From the NCBI GenBank assembly GCA_024278755.1, contig JAJRSO010000037.1:1-64000 (forward strand): 64,000 nucleotides of DNA, in the 5' to 3' direction. The stretch comes from Calditrichota bacterium. GTDB lineage: Bacteria > Calditrichota > Calditrichia > Calditrichales > Calditrichaceae. Of the stretch, positions 8,847-18,200 are shown one piece after another. A program made the position numbers and the translations under genes. How positions within the stretch are numbered: the stretch's first letter is position 1; every line of letters starts with the position of its first letter. Under the pieces are notes generated by a model. The model had not been told where the DNA came from, ran no database searches, and saw nothing but the letters and a program-made list of their open reading frames with translations.

Positions 8847-8997
8847 AGAGCAAAGGTACCAATGGGCGTCCGACGCATTATTTGAGATAGAAAGAAGAAT
8901 GCGCAGAGTGGATAATTATAAAAAATTATGTGAGACGCGGGCCGTTCTAAAACAAGAAGTGACTAAACAAAAGAAAACTATAAAAAATGTGGCGTAA
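8821..8997 (+). CDS. Small basic protein, 58 residues, hypothetical
   Basis: An ATG-started ORF with AAAGG 9 nt upstream encodes a 58-residue, strongly charged, helix-forming protein (RLTPEQRYQWASDALFEI, then Arg/Lys-rich). It has no signal peptide or membrane segment and one Cys. No family recognised. Its start lies within the nested inverted repeat described separately. It could be a genuine small protein or a fragment; the codon pattern alone does not decide. Confidence 0.35.
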   Translation: MKGYHRLTPEQRYQWASDALFEIERRMRRVDNYKKLCETRAVLKQEVTKQKKTIKNVA

Positions 8998-9082
8998 CCT
9001 TTTCTTAATGAATTTCAACTAAGATTTGGACATCGCCCGTTTTTCCAGTCGTTTACATATCTGTCTCACGACTCACAATAAC

Positions 9083-9118
9083 TAAAAAAGGGTTTACGAA
9101 ATTCATCGGAAACCCTTT
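9083..9118 (-). terminator. Rho-independent terminator of the tRNA operon
   Basis: On the minus strand a 9-bp stem, AAAGGGTTT with AAACCCTTT, is followed by TTTTTT. It lies just after the last tRNA (Leu). Confidence 0.75.
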
Positions 9119-9126
9119 ATCTACAG

Positions 9127-9212
9127 TACCGGGGACCGGACTTGAACCGGTACGGAGGTTAAGCTCCGAGGGATTTTAAGTCCCTTGTGTCTACCAATTC
9201 CACCACCCCGGC
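9127..9212 (-). tRNA. tRNA-Leu (TAA)
   Basis: An 86-nt cloverleaf with a long variable arm, as expected for a class II tRNA. Acceptor GCCGGGG pairs with CCCCGGT (one G-U). The anticodon arm AGGGA-CTTAAAA-TCCCT gives anticodon TAA. The T arm contains GGTTCAAGTCC. CCA is not encoded. Third gene of the Gly-Cys-Leu operon. Confidence 0.95.
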
Positions 9213-9230
9213 ACATCTTGCTTTTTATTG

Positions 9231-9302
9231 AGGCGACGGCCGGATTCGAACCGGCGCATAGAGGTTTTGCAGACCTGTCCCTTACCACTTGGGTACGTCG
9301 CC
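9231..9302 (-). tRNA. tRNA-Cys (GCA)
   Basis: A 72-nt cloverleaf. Acceptor GGCGACG pairs with CGTCGCC. The anticodon loop reads CTGCAAA, giving GCA. The T arm is CCGGTTCGAATCCGG. CCA is not encoded. It lies between tRNA-Gly and tRNA-Leu on the same transcript. Confidence 0.95.
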
Positions 9303-9321
9303 GATTTTCAGCATAAAAAAG

Positions 9322-9394
9322 AGCGAGAGACGGGATTCGAACCCGCGACCCCAACCTTGGCAAGGTTGTGCTCTACCAGCTGAGCTACTCTCGC
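9322..9394 (-). tRNA. tRNA-Gly (GCC)
   Basis: A 73-nt cloverleaf. Acceptor GCGAGAG pairs with CTCTCGC. The anticodon arm CAACC-TTGCCAA-GGTTG gives GCC. The T arm contains GGTTCGAATCC. First tRNA after the promoter at 9421-9449. Confidence 0.95.
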
Positions 9395-9420
9395 TTAAAT
9401 CTTCATATTTGAAGACGTTA

Positions 9421-9449
9421 AATATAAACCGATTGAAAATTTATGTCAA
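9421..9449 (-). promoter_or_regulatory. Strong sigma-70-type promoter of the tRNA operon
   Basis: On the minus strand, TTGACA (9444-9449), a 17-bp spacer and TATATT (9421-9426) form a near-consensus promoter. It lies about 27 bp upstream of the tRNA-Gly 5' end. A small CTTCAAATATGAAG hairpin fills the leader. Confidence 0.85.
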
Positions 9450-9455
9450 GTCTTT

Positions 9456-9587
9456 TTAGCGCTCTCTGTTACGAATTTTATCCACTAAACGCTTTTTATT
9501 CCGGTTGATTTTTTTCTGCTCTTTTTGTGCCATCAACAATAGCCAGACAAACAAAAAGGCAAGAAATATTAGAATTAGACTTTTCAT
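9456..9587 (-). CDS. Possible 43-residue single-span membrane protein
   Basis: An ATG at 9587 opens a 43-residue ORF with a hydrophobic helix (LILIFLAFLFVWLLL) followed by a very basic tail. That composition resembles small inner-membrane proteins. It starts 6 bp past the tmRNA 3' end and has no convincing Shine-Dalgarno site, and it stops just upstream of the tRNA promoter. Expression is uncertain. Confidence 0.3.
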   Translation of the reverse strand: MKSLILIFLAFLFVWLLLMAQKEQKKINRNKKRLVDKIRNRER

Positions 9588-9593
9588 ATTTTG

Positions 9594-9946
9594 TGGAGAC
9601 GCCTGGATTTGAACCCGGGTCCTAACAGGGACCAAAATAAACATCTACAACCATAGTCGGTTATTAAATCTCATTTGATAATCGGTCAACCGACAATCCT
9701 ATTATCAAACCAGTCCGTAAAAGTTACAAATCAGCGTCCGGACAGCGCTGCTCTGTAATCCGTCAAAATCGGCGATTGTTCAAACCCCGACGGATTGGAG
9801 TATAGAACAATCGTGGCTGCTAATTAAGCTGCCAGTGCGTAATCGTAATCAGCAATTATTATGCTCTAACCAGTTTAACGGGATAGTTAGGAGCCCGGGT
9901 TGCCGTTTAAATCCTTCTCCTGCCCGTCGAATCCAGAATCGTCCCC
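9594..9946 (-). ncRNA. ssrA: tmRNA (ssrA)
   Basis: The 5' end GGGGACG and 3' end CGTCTCC form the acceptor stem (one G-U), next to a tRNA-like T arm GGGTTCAAATCC. Between them is a tag-coding region whose last codons are GCT GAT TAC GAT TAC GCA CTG GCA GCT TAA, giving a tag that ends ADYDYALAA. The resume codon is not certain; reading back in frame gives SIII before the ADYDYALAA end. Length about 353 nt fits a one-piece tmRNA. It rescues stalled ribosomes with SmpB and tags products for proteolysis. CCA is not encoded. Confidence 0.92.
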
Positions 9947-9960
9947 AATAAATTCGACTA

Positions 9961-10046
9961 TAGAAAAAGAAAGGTGACACATCAGCTAAGGCCGGGGGAA
10001 GCCTGAAAACCGAATATTTGCCACCTTTCGAATTGTTTTTATCAGA
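9961..10046 (-). ncRNA. Candidate structured RNA upstream of tmRNA (or tmRNA leader)
   Basis: From a predicted start near 10046 the minus strand encodes an outer stem GAAAGGTGGCA (10019-10029) with TGTCACCTTTC (9969-9979, one G-U). Inside is a smaller AGGC/GCCT stem with a C-rich loop, and TTTTTC follows directly. Promoter, structure and U-tract together suggest a discrete RNA of about 85 nt ending in an intrinsic terminator. It could instead be a processed tmRNA leader. It matches no riboswitch or small RNA that I recognise. Confidence 0.45.
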
Positions 10047-10052
10047 TGAGTA

Positions 10053-10081
10053 AATATACAGTCTTTTTAGAGTTCTTGCAA
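10053..10081 (-). promoter_or_regulatory. Promoter of the tmRNA-proximal RNA or tmRNA
   Basis: On the minus strand, TTGCAA (10076-10081), a 17-bp spacer and TATATT (10053-10058) resemble the nearby tRNA promoter. A second weak TATAGT at 9957-9962 could serve mature tmRNA directly. Confidence 0.6.
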
Positions 10082-10100
10082 ATATACTACTCATATTTTT

Positions 10101-11282
10101 CTAATTTTTCTGGCTAGACAATGCCAAAGCCTGCCCTATTATTTCACTCATTTTGACCGGATTAACGGGTTTTTCTAATATAGAAAAAATTTCAAAATTT
10201 ATGCTCTCCGAAATGTTTTTACCCGACAATACAATAATCGGCATATCGGATTTTTTACTTTTTATTTTTTCCACAAGCTCTTTTCCGGACATCTCCGGCA
10301 TCAGCCAGTCCGTAATTACCAGATCATATTGTTCACTCTCCTGTTCAAAGGCTAAAAGCGCCTCATTCGCATGGTTATACCCGTCAACCAAATAACCAAG
10401 CTTCTCTAAAAAACGTTCATACATTAACAGTAAGGCTTTGTTATCATCCACATACATAATCCGGCCTTTTCCTTTCTTTAAAGCCGCTGTATGGTTTTGA
10501 ATATGGTCTTCATCTGTTTTATCAAATTCGCCTCCCCCCTCCGTCTCCACGAGATTGACACTCGGCGAATCCAACCATTCGGTTAGCAAATCGACACCAC
10601 GTTTCCCGGCTGCACAGATTTCCGTATTATAATTTCGGATATCTTCCAGACTTAATTCTTCTTCTTTTATTATTTCGCTAAACCCTAAAACCGCAGCAAA
10701 AATATTTTTTAAATTATGAGCCGTCTTTTTATACCTCTCATGAGTTTGCCATAATTGTTTTTCAAACGATTTCGGTTTCGCTTCCTGCGAGGCATAGCCC
10801 TGTCCTTCTGTTTCCACTCTCCATGCGTAGCCATAGACACCGACCATTAAATTATCTTCAATCATACCATTACATTTGTAAGCAAATGGAATCACATCCG
10901 AATCGGAGTTTATTAAATAAAAAATACCTTCCGACTTTTTCTCCCGGAAAACATCCTGAATATAGTTATCCCAGCTTACTCCTCTTTTTGAACACATAAT
11001 GGATTGTATTTGCTTTCCCGTCATGGTTTCGGGACTCAATCCCAACTGTGTTCTTACTGCCGTATTGATATGTGTAATTTTACCGGAAATATCATGTTTA
11101 AAAACCAATATTCCGGAATCATTTAACAGCCATTCTATTTCCTCTTCCTGCCTTTTAAGAATACCTTTGTCCTGTTCATAAAGTTGAAACCGGTTTCGGT
11201 ACGAAACAACCATATACGCTAACACAATTACAAGAGTACCTAAGATAAAACTAAGATTTATAAAAAAAATAAGCCAGTTCAT
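10101..11282 (-). CDS. Membrane PAS protein with HisKA-like helix and receiver domain, no ATPase domain
   Basis: This 393-residue protein has one N-terminal membrane helix (3-26), a PAS domain (about 45-155), and a dimerisation-helix-like segment with His189 in KKTAHNLKNIFAAVLGFSE. A short linker follows, then a receiver domain (about 272-390) with acidic pair VDD, phosphoacceptor Asp325 in VITDWLMPE, and Lys in LEKPVNP. No HATPase_c N, G1 or G2 motifs are present, so it cannot be a conventional self-phosphorylating kinase. It may be phosphorylated by another kinase or relay phosphate between His and Asp. It stands alone, ending before the RNA upstream of tmRNA. Confidence 0.8.
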   Translation of the reverse strand: MNWLIFFINLSFILGTLVIVLAYMVVSYRNRFQLYEQDKGILKRQEEEIEWLLNDSGILVFKHDISGKITHINTAVRTQLGLSPETMTGKQIQSIMCSKRGVSWDNYIQDVFREKKSEGIFYLINSDSDVIPFAYKCNGMIEDNLMVGVYGYAWRVETEGQGYASQEAKPKSFEKQLWQTHERYKKTAHNLKNIFAAVLGFSEIIKEEELSLEDIRNYNTEICAAGKRGVDLLTEWLDSPSVNLVETEGGGEFDKTDEDHIQNHTAALKKGKGRIMYVDDNKALLLMYERFLEKLGYLVDGYNHANEALLAFEQESEQYDLVITDWLMPEMSGKELVEKIKSKKSDMPIIVLSGKNISESINFEIFSILEKPVNPVKMSEIIGQALALSSQKN

Positions 11283-11397
11283 TAAAACTCCGCCCTAAAA
11301 CACTGTTTTTAAATTTTCTTAACTATTATAAAGAGCTCCTACCGCAATTAAGACTGGTTATTCAAAGCATTAACAGATTTTGTCCAAAACTAAACGA

Positions 11398-11856
11398 TTA
11401 GGTTAAGTTAAAAAATGTCTCGGGAATTTTCCCCATTGATTTAAAATGCGCAATACTTTTTTCTATAAACAGTCCCTTCGATTCAGCAAAGACGGTTCCC
11501 TCCTTTGAAACTATTTTACCATAAATCTGAATCTTGTTTTTCAGTACATTCTCCACCCATGCTTCAACATAATTTTCACTCTCCAGAGGCAGGGCATTAT
11601 GGTAATCTATTTCCAGTTTTGCCGTCATGGCCGTATAGCCATTCAGCCAGGAAACGCCTCCCATCGCCTCATCCAGCACGGCCGCCACCGCGCCGCCATG
11701 CGCATGCCCCGGAGGCCCCTGCGCCTTTCTACCAAAAACAACCCGCGCATAAAAACGATGGCTTCCTTTATCAAAATAATACTTAATTTTTATCCGGTCG
11801 ACCTCTGCATCAGAAACAAATGAGGACAAATAGTTCGTTTTAGGAAGAGGAGACAA
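11398..11856 (-). CDS. PaaI-type hotdog-fold thioesterase
   Basis: The 152-residue protein shows the 4HBT/PaaI pattern: GPPGHAHGGAVAAVLDEAMG in the hotdog helix, TAKLEIDYHNALPLES on the central strand, then VEAWVENVLKNKIQIYGK and FAESKGLFI. HGG and the Asp/Glu in the helix are the expected catalytic or binding features. Such enzymes hydrolyse acyl-CoA thioesters; the substrate is not predictable. It is transcribed away from the TetR gene. Confidence 0.85.
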   Translation of the reverse strand: MSPLPKTNYLSSFVSDAEVDRIKIKYYFDKGSHRFYARVVFGRKAQGPPGHAHGGAVAAVLDEAMGGVSWLNGYTAMTAKLEIDYHNALPLESENYVEAWVENVLKNKIQIYGKIVSKEGTVFAESKGLFIEKSIAHFKSMGKIPETFFNLT

Positions 11857-12043
11857 AGTGCAGATTATTTCATAAACGGAAATAATTAACCTCCTTAAAT
11901 TCGATAGTTTAACTGTTTTTATTCCATATAATTTCCTTTAAAATAGGCATCTTCCAATCAAGATGCAAAGAAGCCATTTTACTTTTTAAAAGATTTGAAG
12001 CAGCAAGCCTAAATAAATTTGATTTGGAATTTTCATTTTTTTA

Positions 12044-12076
12044 TTTTTCGAACTTATTTGTAAAAGGTTCGAAAAA
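12044..12076. promoter_or_regulatory. TetR autoregulatory operator
   Basis: A perfect 10-bp inverted repeat, TTTTTCGAAC (12044-12053) and GTTCGAAAAA (12067-12076), with a 13-bp spacer, ends at the A of the tetR start codon. Its place over the leader is typical of a self-repressing operator. Confidence 0.65.
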
Positions 12077-12690
12077 TGATGAAAAAATTTGACAAAAAAC
12101 GTGATACTATTAAACAGGCCGGTATAAAATCATTTGCCGCATACGGGTATTATAAAACAACTCTGGAAGATATTGCCGGTATGCTGGGGATGAAAAAAAA
12201 CTCTCTTTACTATTATTTTGAAAACAAGGAAGCCCTTTTTAAAGAAATTATCGAAGACACTCTTTTGGAATTTTCTGAACAGCTTAACAGGATTATAAAG
12301 AGTCGTTTAAGCGCTTCGGAAAAAATTAAACATATAACCAGCCATATTCCGAAACTCATCCAGGAACGTAACATAAAATACAGCGTTACCCTCTCCTCTT
12401 ACCTGGAAATCAGTAACGTTATTCGCCGTTCATTTCCCGATTTTCAGCAGGAGCAGAAAGAAATGATCGAAATGCTTTTAAAAGAAGGTATCGCGAACAA
12501 CGAATTTATCCGGCACAATACCAAACAGTTAGCCGTAGATATTTGTACTTGGATACCGGCAGTATTTAATAATAATTATCTCATTTCAGAATCAAATTTC
12601 GTTTCGGAGGTTGAATTTGATGCGGCCGAAAAAGAGATAGGGCGGCTGGTACAGTATTTATTAAACGGAATTAGGACCAAACCTTTTTAA
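12076..12690 (+). CDS. TetR/AcrR-family transcriptional regulator
   Basis: The 204-residue protein has an N-terminal TetR HTH (residues about 12-58: AGIKSFAAYGYYKTTLEDIAG, then MKKNSLYYYFENKEALF) and a C-terminal all-helical ligand domain ending about residue 195. The start could be either of two adjacent ATG codons. It precedes a TolC-MFP-RND set in the same orientation by 62 bp, so it is the likely local repressor of that pump, and the palindrome at its own start suggests autorepression. The inducing ligand is unknown. Confidence 0.9.
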   Translation: MMKKFDKKRDTIKQAGIKSFAAYGYYKTTLEDIAGMLGMKKNSLYYYFENKEALFKEIIEDTLLEFSEQLNRIIKSRLSASEKIKHITSHIPKLIQERNIKYSVTLSSYLEISNVIRRSFPDFQQEQKEMIEMLLKEGIANNEFIRHNTKQLAVDICTWIPAVFNNNYLISESNFVSEVEFDAAEKEIGRLVQYLLNGIRTKPF

Positions 12691-12752
12691 AACAATCGCG
12701 TAATTAGCAAACAATATTTATATTTGGAATAGAATGATTTAAGGAGTTTCAG

Positions 12753-14183
12753 ATGCAAAGAAGGAAGAATCGAGTCCTGCTTATCCCGCTGCTGTTCCTA
12801 ATAACCGCTACCTTATGTGCGCAGGGACAACGCCTAACCATAGAAGATGCGGTACAGATAGCGCTCAAAGACAACCGTGCCATCAAAAGCGCCGCATTGG
12901 AAGTAGACCGGGCGTCTGCGGCGGTAAATGAAGCCTTTGGTCATGCCCTGCCATCACTGGATATTTCGGCTAATTTTTCCCATTTTATAGAAAAACCCAA
13001 AATGGCTTTCCCCGATTTCAGGGCCATGCTCAACAATGCATCATACGGTATTTTATTTGATGAAGGTATCATTCCGTTTGATCAATCCAAGTTTCTGCCT
13101 ATGGGTACAAAACTGCAAACTTTTGCCCAGGAAAATAATTATCAGGCGCAAGCTCAAATCACACAAATTTTATTTAATTCCGCCGTTCTGCGCGGCATCG
13201 GCGCTTCGCATATCTATCTAAATCTTTCTAAAGAGAAACTAAAAAGCATCGTATCCAAAACTATTTTGGATGTAAAGAAAGCGTTTTACGGCGTACTTTT
13301 GGCCCGGGATTTACGAGACATCGCCAAGGCACGCTTTGCTAATGCCAATGAACACCTGAACAATATCAAAGCGATGCGCGCTCAGGGGCTCATTTCGGAT
13401 TTTCAGCAAATGCAGGCCGAAGTACGGGTCGAAAATATCCGTCCTGTTATTTTACAGTTGGAAAATGTGCTGCAAAGCGCAAAGAACGGTTTAAAAATTC
13501 TATTAAATATCGATCAGGACACCCCCGTTCAAATCATCGGAACACTGGAATACGAGAAAGAGACTATGCCGTCCGTAGCGGATTTAATCCGTGAAACCCG
13601 TAAATCAAATTTTACGCTGAATACACTGCGTATAAAACAACAACTCGATGACGAACTAACTGCCATCGATCGTGGCGGATACTGGCCGACTTTGGCGGCG
13701 TTTGGGAATTACACGTATGCCGGTTCCGGCGAGGGATGGAATTTAAGCAACTACACATCTGCGATTGTTGGTGTGAGTTTTTCCATCAACCTGTTTCAGG
13801 GTGGACGCACAGCACGTAAAGTAGAACAAGACCAGATCGTATCCCGCCAAACACAGGAACAGATAACCACGCTTTCGGATGCTTTTAGCGCACAAATCAA
13901 ATCAAAATTAAATGATTTAAAACGGGTTGAAACTCTGGTTGAACTCATGCAAAGCAATATTAATTTGGCCGAACGCGCCTACACTATCGCCGGAAACCGC
14001 TACAAACAGGGTTTGGGCAGTGAACTGGAATTAAAGGACGCCGATGTAGCCCTGAGCCAGGCAAAGACGAATTACAGTAACGCGGTACACGATTATCTGA
14101 TCGCCAAAGCAGAGTTATTCGATTTGGCCGGACGCGTTGAACCGCATTGGTACCAATTTATCGAAGAGTTATTACATAAATAA
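12753..14183 (+). CDS. TolC-family outer-membrane efflux protein
   Basis: This 476-residue protein has a signal peptide (to about residue 24) and two repeats of the OEP fold with long alpha-helical stretches (LTIEDAVQIALKDNRAI, then INLAERAYTIAGNRYKQGLGS), plus strand-like parts such as WPTLAAFGNYTYAGSG. It forms the trimeric exit duct for the adjacent RND pump. AAGGAG lies 8 nt before the ATG. The MFP gene begins 11 bp after its stop. Confidence 0.9.
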   Translation: MQRRKNRVLLIPLLFLITATLCAQGQRLTIEDAVQIALKDNRAIKSAALEVDRASAAVNEAFGHALPSLDISANFSHFIEKPKMAFPDFRAMLNNASYGILFDEGIIPFDQSKFLPMGTKLQTFAQENNYQAQAQITQILFNSAVLRGIGASHIYLNLSKEKLKSIVSKTILDVKKAFYGVLLARDLRDIAKARFANANEHLNNIKAMRAQGLISDFQQMQAEVRVENIRPVILQLENVLQSAKNGLKILLNIDQDTPVQIIGTLEYEKETMPSVADLIRETRKSNFTLNTLRIKQQLDDELTAIDRGGYWPTLAAFGNYTYAGSGEGWNLSNYTSAIVGVSFSINLFQGGRTARKVEQDQIVSRQTQEQITTLSDAFSAQIKSKLNDLKRVETLVELMQSNINLAERAYTIAGNRYKQGLGSELELKDADVALSQAKTNYSNAVHDYLIAKAELFDLAGRVEPHWYQFIEELLHK

Positions 14184-14194
14184 AGGAAACGACA

Positions 14195-15241
14195 ATGAAA
14201 TCCAGAATGTATATAATCGTTGCCCTAATTCTCACTATCATATTTTCCGAAATTCTGTTTACAGGTTGTTCTTCAAACGACAAAGGCAGTTCCAAAAGTA
14301 TGGAACAAATCCAGAAAGAAGAGGGGCTTCCGGTAGTCGTACAACCGGTTCAGTTAAAAGAATTCCAAACCTACCTCACCTTTTACGGTCAGTTTAAAGG
14401 GTTGCAGGAAACCATCGTCGGCGCCATGATCGGCGGCCGGATCGATAAAATTTTAGTTAAACCGGGAACAGCCGTAAAAAAGGATCAGGTAATTATTCGA
14501 TTTCCGGAAGACTCCCCCGCCTCGCAGTACCGGCAGGCAAAGTCGGCCTACGAAAATTCTAAAAAAACATACAGGCGCATGAAGGCGCTGTATGACGCAG
14601 GCGAAATTGCCCAGGCACAATACGATGGAATAGCCACAAAATACAGCGTGGACAAACGTAATTACGAGACCATGAAAGACATGCTGGAATTAGACGCGCC
14701 GTATAACGGCGTGCTTACCGAACTAATGGTGCACGAAGGTGATAATGTTAAAAGCAAAACCCCACTGTTTACCGTAGCGCAATTAAATAAAATGAAAATC
14801 CGCATCTGGCTTTCCGATACGGAACGCATGCAGATAAAAAAAGGGATGCCGGTTCTGGCCCGGGCCGGCGGTAAAACCTTTTCCGGAAAAGTGGCAGAAT
14901 TATCAATGGGCGTAGACCCCATGAAACAGGCCTTTTCGGCGGATCTTATTTTTGACAATAAAAGTCGCGAAATCCTTCCGGGTCTGACCGCAAATGTCAA
15001 AGTCGTCCTGTATAAAAAGGAACAGGCGGTTGTGCTCCCGCGCAGTCTTGTAAAAAAAGATGCTTCCGGGCCTTATGTTTTTCTGGCAAAAGAGGGAAAA
15101 GCACAAAGGCAAGAGATAACCATTGCACACGAATCCGGTATTTTTTATGAAATAGGAAGCGGGCTCAAAGCGGGCGATCCTTTAATTGTAGAAGGAAATG
15201 CCCGCCTGAATAATGGCAGTAAAATTAAAGTGGTAAAGTAG
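14195..15241 (+). CDS. RND periplasmic adaptor (membrane fusion protein), lipoprotein
   Basis: The 348-residue protein has a signal peptide with lipobox LFTGC. It then shows the MFP order: a barrel-sandwich start (GAMIGGRIDKILVKPGTAVKKDQ), a short helical hairpin (about 110-150), the second lipoyl half (LDAPYNGVLTELMVHEGDNV), a beta-barrel domain, and a membrane-proximal end (VVLPRSLV, then IVEGNARLNNG). It links the RND permease at 15252 with the TolC protein at 12753. Tight 10-11 bp spacing on both sides supports one operon. Confidence 0.92.
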   Translation: MKSRMYIIVALILTIIFSEILFTGCSSNDKGSSKSMEQIQKEEGLPVVVQPVQLKEFQTYLTFYGQFKGLQETIVGAMIGGRIDKILVKPGTAVKKDQVIIRFPEDSPASQYRQAKSAYENSKKTYRRMKALYDAGEIAQAQYDGIATKYSVDKRNYETMKDMLELDAPYNGVLTELMVHEGDNVKSKTPLFTVAQLNKMKIRIWLSDTERMQIKKGMPVLARAGGKTFSGKVAELSMGVDPMKQAFSADLIFDNKSREILPGLTANVKVVLYKKEQAVVLPRSLVKKDASGPYVFLAKEGKAQRQEITIAHESGIFYEIGSGLKAGDPLIVEGNARLNNGSKIKVVK

Positions 15242-15251
15242 AGGAGGCTGC

Positions 15252-18200
15252 ATGTTTTTAGCAAAACTATCGGTTGACCGTCCGGTACTTACCACGGTTA
15301 TTTTGCTTGTTTTTATTATTTTTGGCGGCCTGGCTTACAACACGCTTAAACTAAACAATATGCCTCAGGTCGAAATTCCGTACGTCACGGTAACAACCAT
15401 CTACCCCGGCTCCGGCCCCAAAGAGAACGAAACATTGATTACGAAAAAAGTGGAAAACGCCATCTCCACAATCAGCGAAATTAAGCGCATCGAATCATAC
15501 AATCTCGATGGCGCGGCAATTTCCTTAATCGAATTCAAACTAACCAAGAATGTCAATGTGGCCAGTCAGGAAGTAAAAGATAAAGTTGATCAAATAATCA
15601 ACCAATTGCCTTCGGATGCGAAAAAACCCATTGTGCAAAAGATAGATCTTAACGCCAAACCCATTATGGATCTTATTTTGAGCGGCGACAATATCGATCC
15701 CAGAACATTGTTCCGGCAGGCAAACAGTAAATTAAAGGACCGCTTTGCACAGATCAGCGGCGTGGCCGAGGTGAAAATCAGCGGCGGTCAGGAACGGGAA
15801 ATTAGAGTAGAGCTAAAGAATAGAATCGTTTATAAAAATTTTATCTCTATGCCGCAATTGCTGGGCATTTTAGGTTCACAAAATGTCGACTTACCCGGTG
15901 GCACATTTAAAATTCTAAATCAGGAATATGCGGCCCGGGTTCAGGGTAAATTTAAAAGTGTGGAGGCTCTGCGTAATCTGCAGATTTCCACCGCATTCGG
16001 CAATAAAAAACTGGGCCAGCTTGCCGATGTTGTGGACGGCGGAAAAGATATCATCCGGCGAACGGTTTATTTTGACAGAAAAACCCAAAAAAGTGATTCC
16101 AATGCGGTGCGTCTTTCCATTGTAAAAAGTTCCGATGGAAATGAAATTGTGGTTTCTGACGCGGTGCGCGAAGTACTTCCTGAAATTCGTAAAGAATTAC
16201 CACGGGGAATGCATCTTGCCATTGTCAGCGACAATGCCAATTTTACCCGCAGCACCGTAGAAGACACCATGAGTAATATTATTCTTGGTATCATTTTTAC
16301 TTCCATTGTTTTGTTTTTGTTTTTATTCAATATTCGATCTACCATAATTGTAGCGCTCTCCATGCCGGCTTCTATCATCTCCACCTTTCTCGCCTTTCAG
16401 TTTTTTGATATGAGTCTGAATGTGATGTCGCTTATGGGAATTTCGGTTTCGGTTGGTGTTTTGGTATCGAATTCGGTGGTGGTGCTGGAAAATATTTTCC
16501 GGCATAAAAGCCTGGGCAACAGCCCTAAAGAAGCGGCGCTGAAAGGAACAACGGAAATTGCCGTGGCGGTGCTGGCCGCAACCCTGACCAATGTGGTTGT
16601 ATTTTTACCCATCGCAAATATGTCGTCCATGGTTGGTATGTTTATGAAAGAACTGGCCCTGGCCGCCTCTTTTTCGACTCTGTTTTCATTATTGTTTTCT
16701 TTTACCCTTACGCCGATGCTGGCCTCCCTGATGATCCGTAAAGACGGCGAAACAGGAAAAATGTCCCAAAAGATGGACCGCTTTTACCAATCCTGGGATA
16801 ATTTCTACCGGAATATTCTATCGAAATCATTACATAATAAAGTTACGAGTCTCGTAATAATTGCAGTCTCCTTTATATTGTTTATTTTTGCCGTTTTATT
16901 TTACGGCCCGCGTATTGGGTTTGATATGATGCCGCAATCGGATAACGGAATGCTGCAAATTACGGTTGAATTACCGCAGGAATACAATATCCGGGAAACG
17001 GGGAAAGTGTTAAAATCCATTGAAGATAAAATTAAGGATTATCCCGGAATTATTAACATTGTAACTGAATTGGGTAAAACTAATAATGTAAATACCGGAA
17101 CCAATATGGCGCTGATGGATGTCAATTTTGTGCCGGTGGATCAGCGTGAAAAGAAACTGAATTATTATATTAATGCCTTTGTAAAAGAGTTTTCCGATAT
17201 CCCCAATGCAAGGCTGATTACCGTGGACTATAAATCCGGGATGGGTGGAGGCACAGCGCCCCTGCAATTTTTTCTAATGGGTCAGGATTTAGAAGTGGCG
17301 AACCGCCTGAGAACGCAGATCATGGATAAAATTCACGACGTGCCCGGCCTGATCAACCTGGATCAAAGTGCACGCCCCGGAAAACCGGAAATCACAATTA
17401 CGCCAAACAAGGTAAAGCTGGCCGAAACAGGCATAAGCGCACAGGAAATTGCACTGACCGTGCGCGCATCACTGGCAGGAATCACCGCCACCAAATATCT
17501 GGAAGACGGGGAAGAATACGATATTACCGTAACAATGGATGACGCCTCGGTGGATTCGCCGGAGAAAATCGGGCGCATTACCATTCCCTCACGTCGCGGC
17601 GTTATGTTCCGTTTATCGCAATTGGCCGATATAAGTTTCACCGAAAGCTATTCCAAAATCCTGCACCGGGATAAATATGTAGCCATTCAGTTTACCGGTT
17701 CCAATGCGCCGGGTGTGCCGCTGGGTAATATCACCAGTGAAATTGAAAATCGTTTAAACGACATTCAATTCCCTCCCGGTTATAAAATCAAATGGGCCGG
17801 GATGGCCGAGATGATGAAAGAGATGATAGCAGATATGTCGTTCGCTTTTATCCTTGCTATGCTGCTTACCTATCTTCTGTTGGCGGCCATTTTGGAAAGT
17901 TTTATTCAGCCTATTTTTATCCTTCTTACCGTGCCGCTGGCCATTATCGGCGTTTTGGCGTCTCTCTATTATACCCATATTTCCTTTGCCATCACATCGA
18001 TGATGGCTATTATTATGCTTATCGGTATCGTCGTAAACAACGCTATTTTAATGCTGGATTATACGAACCAGTTGGTGCGTGAACGCGGTATGGATGTAAA
18101 AAGCGCCCTGGTAGAAGCCTGCCCGACAAAGCTGAAACCAATCATTATGTCCAGCATTGCAATAATTCTGGGCATGTTGCCGCTGGCTATCGGTTTCGGT

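Noticed and set aside
9121-9363. Open frame of 80 codons on the minus strand
   Set aside because: It spans the tRNA-Leu, tRNA-Cys and part of tRNA-Gly genes, so it is a shadow of RNA genes.
9849-10094. Open frame of 81 codons on the minus strand
   Set aside because: It overlaps the tmRNA and the structured RNA upstream of it; its ATG lies beyond the promoter boxes and the product has no recognisable features.
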